NCBI GenBank assembly: GCA_964608915.1 | Contig: CAZSQA010000016.1 | Location: forward strand, 1-64,000 | Length of the DNA: 64,000 nt | DNA from: QWQI01 sp964608915 | GTDB taxonomy: Bacteria; Planctomycetota; Planctomycetia; Isosphaerales; Isosphaeraceae | Reading direction: 5' to 3' | In this document: positions 17,644-24,498 of the stretch, in pieces | Layout: every line of letters begins with the position of its first letter | Position numbering within the stretch: position 1 is the first letter of the stretch | Program-made: the position numbers and the translations under genes | Notes under the pieces: model-generated | Told to the model about the DNA's origin: nothing | Seen by the model: the letters and a program-made list of their open reading frames with translations, nothing else | Databases searched by the model: none

Positions 17644-18336
17644 ATGCGAGTCAGGTTCGGGCACGATCTGGAAGGCGACGCCATCGCGATCGCGGAGTTA
17701 CCGGAACGGCCGGCATTCCCGGGCGACGATACGTGGGCGCGTGCTTCCGCGCTGAGAGTCCAGGGTAACCGGTTCACGTCCGAAGCCATCGGAGCCGGTG
17801 ACGATCCGATTCGGGGCGAATGGGCGGACGTAAGCCGGGAAGTCGCGGTGAGCGAATTCTTAAGCCGGGCATTCGGAGCCGGGGCGGAAGTCTGCACGAT
17901 CCGGGACGAATCGGCCGTTCTGAGCGGCCGATGCATTGAAATGCTGCGACCTGAATCCGCAAGCGAACCGAGCGATTTGCACGAGTCGAAATTCTTCGTG
18001 GAATCTCTGCTGGAAACCGACCGGGAAACCATGATTGAGGCATGGACCGTTCCGCCTGACGATGCGTCACGGGCATCGGATTTCGACAGGGCCGTGGATC
18101 ATCTTCGCCAGGCGGATCCGCGCGAACTGATTGACGGGGCGAAGTTCGTTATCGGTAGCCATGGCGGTGTCGAAGGCGCGATTTTCACGGTCCGGAGCGG
18201 AGAATTCCATTTCCGCCGTGTCGGGACCGATACGGTGGTCGAGATCGAACTGCCGGACCCCGGGTACGTGGCGAAAGCGGTCCGGGAAGCGGTCGAGGCA
18301 GACCACACCGAAGTTATCTACGCGACGAATCAGTGA
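17644..18336 (+). CDS. Unknown element-encoded protein
   Basis: 230 residues from the ATG at 17644, chosen because GGAG lies eight bases upstream and third-codon GC rises there. A GTG at 17446 overlapping the previous stop (GTGA) would add 66 residues and cannot be excluded; the stretch before 17644 contains an 8-bp inverted repeat (17544-17551 / 17559-17566). The protein is acidic, with no signal peptide or membrane span, and ends VEADHTEVIYATNQ. I recognise no family. It lies between the first cargo gene and the HTH protein, all on one strand. Confidence 0.65.
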   Translation: MRVRFGHDLEGDAIAIAELPERPAFPGDDTWARASALRVQGNRFTSEAIGAGDDPIRGEWADVSREVAVSEFLSRAFGAGAEVCTIRDESAVLSGRCIEMLRPESASEPSDLHESKFFVESLLETDRETMIEAWTVPPDDASRASDFDRAVDHLRQADPRELIDGAKFVIGSHGGVEGAIFTVRSGEFHFRRVGTDTVVEIELPDPGYVAKAVREAVEADHTEVIYATNQ

Positions 18337-18402
18337 CACACCTTTTCTCGAAGGCCGCGAATCGCTAAAGCGGCCGCTTTTTCTACATCAGGAGTCGCCG
18401 AT

Positions 18403-18606
18403 ATGCAGTCGAAGACCAGAACGCTTATCACCGTGCGGGAAGCCGCGGAACTGCTCAATATCAAGATCATCACCGTTCGTTCGTGGATCGACCGGGGCAC
18501 GATTCCGCCGGACATCGTCAAGCGGTTCCCGAATAGCAGCATCGTGAGACTCGACCGGAACCGGCTCGAAAAGTGGATCGACGGCCGAACGGCGGCCGGC
18601 AACTGA
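18403..18606 (+). CDS. AlpA/excisionase-like helix-turn-helix protein
   Basis: 67 residues with AGGAG eight bases before the ATG. The sequence TVREAAELLNIKIITVRSW is a MerR-type winged HTH (the HTH_17/excisionase family), followed by the wing (PPDIVKRFPNSSIVRLDRNRLEKWI). Small proteins of this kind in mobile elements act as excisionases or AlpA-type activators. Its place in an element with an integrase at the right end makes recombination directionality or transcriptional control the likely role. No other domain is present. Confidence 0.82.
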   Translation: MQSKTRTLITVREAAELLNIKIITVRSWIDRGTIPPDIVKRFPNSSIVRLDRNRLEKWIDGRTAAGN

Positions 18607-18659
18607 CCGCCAGGCGTTCCATCCAGGGCGAGCACGACTTGAGCGAAAGGGAACACGGA

Positions 18660-19046
18660 ATGAGCGGAACGAACGGTAGAGCACTCTTGCGGGAGCCGAT
18701 CGAGGCCCAAAGCGGACCAGGCCGGGCACAATCGCGCCGCATCACCGAAGAGATCGAGGACGAATTGAGGATTCACTTACGGCGACAATTCGCCCGAACC
18801 GGGCGGGTCAACATCAAGGCGGCCTTGTACGACGTTCTCGGAAAGCTGGGCGGCGGGAACGATCACAAGACCGCTTCCCGTCTGGCGGACGAAATGGGAT
18901 TCCCGCGAGTCATGCAACGTCGGGCGAGAAAGGCCGACACCGCGCCGCCGCTTGCATTTCCGGAAGTCGAGGCGACGCCGGACCCGAAACGGATCGATCC
19001 GGCACCGTGGGTCATCGTGGTTTCGCCGGACAATTGCCATCAGTGA
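18660..19046 (+). CDS. Unknown small element protein
   Basis: 128 residues from the ATG at 18660 (AAGGG about eight bases upstream); a longer frame back to 18573 overlaps the HTH gene and is less likely. The middle (RRITEEIEDELRIHLRRQF to NIKAALYDVLGKLGGG) is helical, and the C-terminus is Pro-rich. No domain is recognised. A hairpin follows the stop, so it probably ends the 16646-19046 transcription unit. Confidence 0.6.
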   Translation: MSGTNGRALLREPIEAQSGPGRAQSRRITEEIEDELRIHLRRQFARTGRVNIKAALYDVLGKLGGGNDHKTASRLADEMGFPRVMQRRARKADTAPPLAFPEVEATPDPKRIDPAPWVIVVSPDNCHQ

Positions 19047-19058
19047 AGTTAAAATCGA

Positions 19059-19089
19059 AAGGCCCGCCGGTGGGTAGCCGACGGGCCTT
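19059..19089 (+). terminator. Hairpin before the replication gene
   Basis: Arms AAGGCCCG and CGGGCCTT, extended by an inner CGG/CCG pair around the loop TGGGTAG, with one unpaired base on each side. It lies 12 bp after the previous stop and 36 bp before the ATG of the replication gene. It can end the upstream unit or act as a leader control for the initiator. No T-run follows. Confidence 0.6.
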
Positions 19090-19125
19090 GAATGTCCTTG
19101 AGGGATAGAACCGGACCCCCTGATT

Positions 19126-21249
19126 ATGCACGCCGAAAAGCCGAAATTCAATCGCGCGGGCGACTGTTACGCGGTGCTTCACATCACGGACACACTCAAA
19201 GGACTGTCCGAAAGCGACAGGCAGATTCTCGCTGCGATAACGCTTTCGACATCCGTGAACGGTGGCCAGCGAGAAACGCGAGTCAAGAATCGAGAGATTG
19301 CCGATACGATCGGGGTTTCCGAATCGTGTATCGAAAAGGCGATTCCACGGCTCAAGGGCCAGGGATTTATGGAGATCAGCCACGACCGAAAACGTTCGGA
19401 CCGCCGGTACAGGGGCATTCGCATTCCGCGTTCGGATTCAGTACGGCAACACGTGGCGATTCCGAAATCTCATCCCGTGTGGACGGCAACGCCTACGGCT
19501 TTTTGGGTATGGGTGACGTTGCGGCGATGTATCAGCGACGATTCCGACACGACGTTCGCCGGCAACGCCAAAATCGCGGAACTCGGTTGGCTTACTGACG
19601 ACCAGATTCGGCGGGGGTTGAACGAACTCGAAAAGACTGGAACCATCACCCGCACGATGACCGGATCGAATAAAAGGACGATCGCGGCATCGATTCATCT
19701 TATAGTAGATACCGGACAAAACCCCACCCGAGTACCAGACCAGCCCCCACCCGAGTACCGGACAAAACCCCACCCGAGTACCGGACAAAACCCCACCCCC
19801 AATAAGATTAAGAACCTGCTATCAGAAACCTGTTATCAGGAACCTAGCGCGCAATCCCCCCAACCCCCAACGGGGGCGGTGGGGGGCGTGCTGCCCAACG
19901 GGCCGAATTCTCGACCCCACAAACCCGAACCAAAACCCCGAACCCCGATCGACCCATTCGAGGGATGGCCGGAACATTGCCGGGCATGGTGGGAGGAATT
20001 TCGGATCCGGAAGAATCCGCGAGACATGAAGCCGGAGTGGATCGAGTCCGGGTTCCTGCGATACGCATTCGATGACGTCCGGGCGAAGATCGAAGCGGAC
20101 CCCCTTTCGATCAAGAATCCGGCCGCCTACATCGCGTCGATGTTGACCGATGAGGGATTCCAGGCCTACTTGGACCAACGTGAACGGCATGCACGCCAGA
20201 GCCCCGCGGGATTTGACCGTCTCCCGGCCGCGACCGAAATTCCCGAACCGAAGCCCGCGAACCATGCGGCGGGGCTGGAACCCCACGAATCGGGAATGGC
20301 AACCCGGTTGCCGGAGCCGGACCGGAAGCCCGAACTTCCGGCGACGGTTCGATATCTGGCCGATCGGATTTCGCCGGCGGCGGCGCAGTGGGCTTGGCAA
20401 ATGGTTGCGATCCGGGGGATCGACCCGAACGACTGGCGACTGGTCGAAACGCTCCGGAAAGTTCACGCCAAGGGAAACCGGCCGTCGAGTGCCAACTATT
20501 TCGAGCCGGTCTTCCGCGAACTTCCGCCGGAGCGGCCGAAGCGGGCGGACGAATACACGCCGGAAGATCGGGAAAAAATCATTGCCGGCATGATCGAGCG
20601 GGCGAACCAGCGGGAAGCGGAACAGCGGAACCGGGCGGCACCGCTTTCGGGGCTCTTGGGCGAATCGCGCGAGAAAGTGCCGCAAGGGGCACGGAATGAA
20701 CCCGTTCCGGCCGCGACCGAACCCGCCAGGCCGGTTGACCAGGTGAAGCCGATCGCGCGACCGAACCCGCCGGCGGCCGAAACCCGGGCGGAGCCGGCCA
20801 GCGCTGTTCCGCGCGAATCGTCTAAGCCGGTACCGCCACGCGAACGGCATGAACCCGTTCCGGGCCGGATCGAACCGCCGGTCGAGCAGCGCGAAGAACG
20901 GCCGGGGCTGAGGATCGCGGAAGTCACGTCGTCACGTGCCGAAGCACGCGAAGCGATGAGACGCCGGGAACACGCGAACTGTGAAGAGTACGTCCAGAAG
21001 GAAATCGGCCGTCAGGTAAGTCGATGGCGTAACGAACGCTATATGGAGTTGATCCATAGGGAAACGCCGCGCGGGGCTCGCGAACAGATACGCGTCGAAG
21101 AATCAGCGAAACGCCGCGAAATCGAAGCCATAGTGCGAAATGGATTCGAGCCGGTCCAGGCCGATCGCATGGACTGGCCGACCGGGCGGACCGATCCCGA
21201 CCAGAAAGCAAAGGCACCAGGGACCAGACGAATCGGAGCGCACGCATGA
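19126..21249 (+). CDS. Replication-initiator-like protein with iterons inside its gene
   Basis: 707 residues. Residues 28-85 form a winged helix (NREIADTIGVSESCIEKAI, RLKGQGFMEI). Residues 122-185 look like a second winged helix (NAKIAELGWLTDDQIRRGL). Residues 196-226 are encoded by four 23-bp tandem repeats. The remainder is a Pro/Glu/Arg-rich linker (about 230-275 and 510-590) with helical segments (360-470) and a charged C-terminal region. DNA-binding N-terminus, iterons within the gene, then a C-terminal part is the arrangement of the lambda O initiator, whose C-terminus recruits the helicase loader. I infer that it opens the element's origin. The stop overlaps the next ATG (ATGA). The ribosome-binding site is weak. 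No helicase or primase motif is visible. Confidence 0.72.
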   Translation: MHAEKPKFNRAGDCYAVLHITDTLKGLSESDRQILAAITLSTSVNGGQRETRVKNREIADTIGVSESCIEKAIPRLKGQGFMEISHDRKRSDRRYRGIRIPRSDSVRQHVAIPKSHPVWTATPTAFWVWVTLRRCISDDSDTTFAGNAKIAELGWLTDDQIRRGLNELEKTGTITRTMTGSNKRTIAASIHLIVDTGQNPTRVPDQPPPEYRTKPHPSTGQNPTPNKIKNLLSETCYQEPSAQSPQPPTGAVGGVLPNGPNSRPHKPEPKPRTPIDPFEGWPEHCRAWWEEFRIRKNPRDMKPEWIESGFLRYAFDDVRAKIEADPLSIKNPAAYIASMLTDEGFQAYLDQRERHARQSPAGFDRLPAATEIPEPKPANHAAGLEPHESGMATRLPEPDRKPELPATVRYLADRISPAAAQWAWQMVAIRGIDPNDWRLVETLRKVHAKGNRPSSANYFEPVFRELPPERPKRADEYTPEDREKIIAGMIERANQREAEQRNRAAPLSGLLGESREKVPQGARNEPVPAATEPARPVDQVKPIARPNPPAAETRAEPASAVPRESSKPVPPRERHEPVPGRIEPPVEQREERPGLRIAEVTSSRAEAREAMRRREHANCEEYVQKEIGRQVSRWRNERYMELIHRETPRGAREQIRVEESAKRREIEAIVRNGFEPVQADRMDWPTGRTDPDQKAKAPGTRRIGAHA
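19711..19800 (+). repeat. Four 23-bp iterons within the initiator gene
   Basis: Tandem units start at 19711, 19734, 19757 and 19780. Each begins ACCGGACAAAACC and ends CACCCGAGT. Units 1 and 3 are identical, unit 2 differs at four positions, and unit 4 lacks the last bases. Because 23 is not a multiple of three, each unit is translated in a different frame. The DNA repeat, not the peptide, is therefore what is conserved, which fits iterons bound by the initiator. Confidence 0.85.
19801..19847 (+). other. Candidate replication-origin unwinding region
   Basis: Directly after the iterons comes an AT-richer stretch with 13-bp repeats AACCTGYTATCAG at 19813-19825 and 19827-19839 (14-bp period), and a partial third copy (AACCTAG) at 19841. 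Iterons followed by AT-rich short repeats are typical of initiator-dependent origins. This is inferred from layout only. Confidence 0.6.
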
Positions 21250-22346
21250 ATGCAGTGACCAGCCTTTCCCCCGATATCCAGGCGATCGTCAATGCGGCCG
21301 TCGCTGCAGCGCTGGCACAAGCCGGGGTGACGAACCCGCCGGCCGCCAGCAAGTGGAAGCCGGTGACCGTGGCCGAACTGGCGGGGGACTATCTCGAATA
21401 TGCACGGGGCTATTACGTCAAGGGCGGGAAGCCGACGGGCGAACATACGACGATCGGGTACGCGGTGCGGCATCTTGTCCGGGAATTCGGCGATATGCAG
21501 GTGAGCGACTTCGGAGCGGCACAGATGCGAAAGCTTCAGACCGTGTTCGTCGGGCATGGCTGGGCGCGGAAGACCGTGAACGCTCAGACCAGGCGAGTCG
21601 TACGCATGCTTCGGTGGGGCGTCGCTGAAGGGCGGATCGATCCGGCCGTTCTGCTTTCCGCGCAGTCCGTGCCGGGGCTCAAGCAAGGCCGGACGGCGGC
21701 CGCCGAATACGACCGGATCCAGCCGGTTCCGGAATCGTCGATCGATGCCATTCGCCCGCATGTATCGCCGGTGGTCATGGCCATGGTCGATGTCCAGAGA
21801 CTTTCGGGCATGCGCCCGGGGGAAGTCTGCAAGCTGCGAACCTGCGACATCGACCAGACCCGAGAAGTCTGGGAGTATCGGCCGCGCGACCACAAGACGG
21901 CGCATCACGGCCGTTCGCGGGTCATTCTGTTCGGGCCACGGGCTCAAGACGTCCTTTCGCCGTGGATGAAACCAGACGACCAGGAAGCCCCGATATTCAG
22001 TCCGCGCGAGTCCGAGAGGATTCGAGCCGAAAAACGCCGGCAAGCCCGTGTGACCCCGTTGCCGGCCGCCGAACAAGGCCGCGCGTTGATGGGCGGGAAG
22101 TCGGATGTCGGGCCGCGCTATTCGTCGGCGGCCTATCGCAAGGCCGTTGAGCGGGCATGCATCCGGGCCGGAATCGCGCCGTGGCATCCGAACCAGTTGC
22201 GGCACCTTGCCGCGACGAACATTCGGCGGGAATTCGGAATCGAAGTCGCGCGGGCCGTTCTTGGGCATAGTTGCGTCCAAATGACGGAAATCTATGCCGA
22301 AATGGACATGGACAAGGCCCGCGAAGCCATGCAGAAACTAGGGTGA
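21246..22346 (+). CDS. Tyrosine recombinase (second one of the element)
   Basis: 366 residues; the ATG overlaps the previous stop (ATGA). The N-terminal SAM-like core-binding domain (TVAELAGDYLEYARGYY, about 40-130) is followed by a catalytic domain with Arg in SGMRPGEVCKL, Lys in DHKTAHHGR, HPNQLRH for the HxxR box, the second His in LGHSC, and Tyr in TEIYAE. All catalytic residues are present, so it should be active. It is tied translationally to the initiator gene and is not next to either end, which suggests resolving multimers or a second recombination role rather than integration. It is a different family from the right-end integrase. Confidence 0.88.
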   Translation: MNAVTSLSPDIQAIVNAAVAAALAQAGVTNPPAASKWKPVTVAELAGDYLEYARGYYVKGGKPTGEHTTIGYAVRHLVREFGDMQVSDFGAAQMRKLQTVFVGHGWARKTVNAQTRRVVRMLRWGVAEGRIDPAVLLSAQSVPGLKQGRTAAAEYDRIQPVPESSIDAIRPHVSPVVMAMVDVQRLSGMRPGEVCKLRTCDIDQTREVWEYRPRDHKTAHHGRSRVILFGPRAQDVLSPWMKPDDQEAPIFSPRESERIRAEKRRQARVTPLPAAEQGRALMGGKSDVGPRYSSAAYRKAVERACIRAGIAPWHPNQLRHLAATNIRREFGIEVARAVLGHSCVQMTEIYAEMDMDKAREAMQKLG

Positions 22347-22401
22347 GCGGATCCGGCCAGGAATCGCTCGAAACTGCCTGATAATCAGTAGGGAAAACAC
22401 G

Positions 22402-22791
22402 ATGGGACCTGATCACTTGAAGCCATTTCACTGGAAGCCCGGGCAGAGCGGAAACCCGAACGGGCGGCCGCCAGGCCCGACGGCCACGACGGTTCTTCGG
22501 GAAATGCTGGAAGCGAACGACGGCGAAAAGCTGCGCGAAATCGCAAGGGTCCTTCTCGGGCTGGCCGTGGCCGGCGATATCAAGGCAATCCGGGAAGTTC
22601 TGGACCGCGCGTATGGGAAGCCGGTCCAGGCCATCACTATCGCGCCGAAGAACGAATCCGCGGCCGAGTACATCGCGCGGATTTTCGAGGAAGGCCAGGA
22701 CGAACCGGAACCCGCGATCGTCCCGGTATCGAAGCCGAAATCCGCCGGCCGGAAACCCGGCAAGGCGAAGCCCCGCAAGCCGGCGAAATGA
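22402..22791 (+). CDS. DUF5681-like small basic protein
   Basis: 129 residues with AGGG before the ATG. The N-terminus holds FHWKPGQSGNPNGRPPGPT (residues 9-27), the hallmark of DUF5681, found in phages and islands, often near terminase genes. A helical middle (LREMLEANDGEKLREIARVL) and a Lys/Pro-rich C-terminus follow. The function of the family is not established; a DNA-packaging accessory or DNA-binding role is a guess from genomic context. No terminase large subunit follows it here. Confidence 0.75.
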   Translation: MGPDHLKPFHWKPGQSGNPNGRPPGPTATTVLREMLEANDGEKLREIARVLLGLAVAGDIKAIREVLDRAYGKPVQAITIAPKNESAAEYIARIFEEGQDEPEPAIVPVSKPKSAGRKPGKAKPRKPAK

Positions 22792-22959
22792 CCCTACGGG
22801 GGGGCGGGGTTCCCGTTCCCCCCTCAATGCTGCCTGATGAGAGTGTCCCGGGCCGGGTTCGTCGAAGGCCTGCGCGGGGCGAACCGTTACGCGGGGGACC
22901 CCGTGTAACACCCGGCGCGGACCGATTATCACTTTTTCCGATAGTCCGGCCGATCGACC

Positions 22960-23021
22960 CGGAAAAACTTTTCCGAATTCCGACTATAGGCCATTTACTC
23001 TATAGAGCGAACGAGCTATAG
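22960..23021 (+). promoter_or_regulatory. Repeat cluster upstream of the serine recombinase
   Basis: A palindrome with 7-bp arms (CGGAAAA at 22960-22966, TTTTCCG at 22969-22975) is followed by three copies of CTATAG at 22984, 23000 and 23016, exactly 16 bp apart. The last is 40 bp before the recombinase ATG. This may be the recombinase crossover or accessory site, or an operator for the gene. Confidence 0.5.
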
Positions 23022-23061
23022 TAAGGATGTGGAACGAGATTCGAACCGAACGGGGACGGCC

Positions 23062-23733
23062 ATGAACAAGGCGATCATTTACACACGGGTTTCGACGGAC
23101 GAACAAGGCCAGAGCGGGGCCGGGCTGGCCGCGCAACTGACGTCATGCATCGAATACGCTGCCCGCATGGGCTTGGAAGTCGTCGCCGTTCATCAGGACG
23201 TCATGAGCGGTTCCACGATGCCGCACGAACGGCCGGGCATGACGGCCGCCATCGACGGCTTGAATCGGAATACCGTCTTGATCGTCGCCAAGCGGGATCG
23301 AGTCGGGCGGGATCGTCTGGTTCTGGCCACGGTGGACGCCGCCGCCAAAGCGAAAAAGTCCAAAGTCATTTCCGCCGCCGGAGAAGGCACCGACCAGACG
23401 GGCGCGGCCGCCGTTCTGATGTCTGGCGTGTTCGATGCCGTCGCCGCATTCGAGCGTGAGCGGATCCGGGAGCGGACGCGGGACGCCATGCAAGCCATGA
23501 AGGCACAAGGCCGCCGGGTAGGTGACATTCCCCTGGGCAAGATGCTGGCCGATGACGGAAAAACCCTGATCGACAATCCCGCCGAAGCCGAAGCCGTCGC
23601 GATCGTGAAGGCACTTCGGGCCGATGGAATGAGTCTTCGGGACATCGCCGCCGAACTGACCGCACGGGGCATCAAACCACGGGGGGCGAAATGGAATCCC
23701 ACGACGATCAATCGGATCATCAAGGCGTCGTGA
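23062..23733 (+). CDS. Small serine recombinase (resolvase/invertase type)
   Basis: 223 residues from the ATG at 23062 (GGGGA six bases upstream). The N-terminal catalytic domain starts IIYTRVSTDEQ with the nucleophilic Ser and continues with AKRDRVGRDRL and the long helix FERERIRERTRDAM. A C-terminal HTH (MSLRDIAAELTARG, then WNPTTINRII) binds the site. The length is right for a resolvase/invertase rather than a large serine integrase. It may resolve element dimers or invert a segment. Its stop overlaps the GTG of the next gene. Confidence 0.92.
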   Translation: MNKAIIYTRVSTDEQGQSGAGLAAQLTSCIEYAARMGLEVVAVHQDVMSGSTMPHERPGMTAAIDGLNRNTVLIVAKRDRVGRDRLVLATVDAAAKAKKSKVISAAGEGTDQTGAAAVLMSGVFDAVAAFERERIRERTRDAMQAMKAQGRRVGDIPLGKMLADDGKTLIDNPAEAEAVAIVKALRADGMSLRDIAAELTARGIKPRGAKWNPTTINRIIKAS

Positions 23734-24368
23734 GCCTACAGGAACGCCGCCGGGCGGTCCTGCTGGACCGTCTGGCCGTTCTGGCCGCAAGGGAACCGGA
23801 CATCATGGAAAAGATCGAGGCGGCCGCCGCGCTCGAGTCGATCGGGGACACGATCCGACGCATCGTCGCCGAACGGGGCCTGACGCCTTATGCCGTCGCC
23901 AAACTGGCCGGGAAGCGGAACTTCACCGATATCCGGGAGTTTCTTCGGGGCGAACGGGACGTGAAGTTGTCCACGGTGGAAGCTATTTGCCGGGGGCTTG
24001 GGCTGACGCTTCATCCGGACGCGCCGCCGGAGCCGAAGCCCCGGGCCGCCGGCCGGAATCGCGCGAAAAGTAGGGGGCTAAAATCGAAGCCGGCCAAAGC
24101 GAAAGCTGGGACCAGAAACGTGAAACAGAACGAACCCGTCGAGGTTCCGGAAGGCGAGGATTTCGACGATCCGGCAACGCTCGCGAGACTCGATTACGAT
24201 ACGGACCTTTCGTACAACCTGACCCAGCCGAAAGACGATGAGATCGACGCGGAAACGCCGAACCCGGCCAGGTCAACCCGTATTCAGTCCGGAAAACGGA
24301 ATGGGCGGATCCGAGTGAAGCGTGACGCGATTACACCGGACCACGACGGCACGAACTTGACCGAATAA
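23730..24368 (+). CDS. XRE-like HTH regulator with long charged tail
   Basis: 212 residues from a GTG at 23730 that overlaps the recombinase stop (GTGA); an ATG at 23691 would overlap it by 43 bp and is less likely. Residues about 45-95 resemble a Cro/C1-type HTH (LTPYAVAKLAGKRNFTDIREFLRGERDVKLSTVEAICRGLGL, described here by its outline only). The rest is basic (AKSRGLKSKPAKAKAG) and then acidic, with no known domain. Coupling to the recombinase suggests it regulates that gene or the element's recombination functions. No toxin partner is evident. Confidence 0.7.
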   Translation: MSLQERRRAVLLDRLAVLAAREPDIMEKIEAAAALESIGDTIRRIVAERGLTPYAVAKLAGKRNFTDIREFLRGERDVKLSTVEAICRGLGLTLHPDAPPEPKPRAAGRNRAKSRGLKSKPAKAKAGTRNVKQNEPVEVPEGEDFDDPATLARLDYDTDLSYNLTQPKDDEIDAETPNPARSTRIQSGKRNGRIRVKRDAITPDHDGTNLTE

Positions 24369-24498
24369 AACCGATGTCAATATCATGAGGCGAGCCGACA
24401 GGACTGCTATTCCCGCCGGCTCAATGATCAACCTGATCGAGGCAGGGTGACCGAACGGATTATGCCGCGTCGCCCGGCAATTTATCAAGGGCGACGAA

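Noticed and set aside
19711..19800. CRISPR array
   Set aside because: The 23-bp units are directly adjacent with no spacers and lie inside a coding frame; iterons explain them better.
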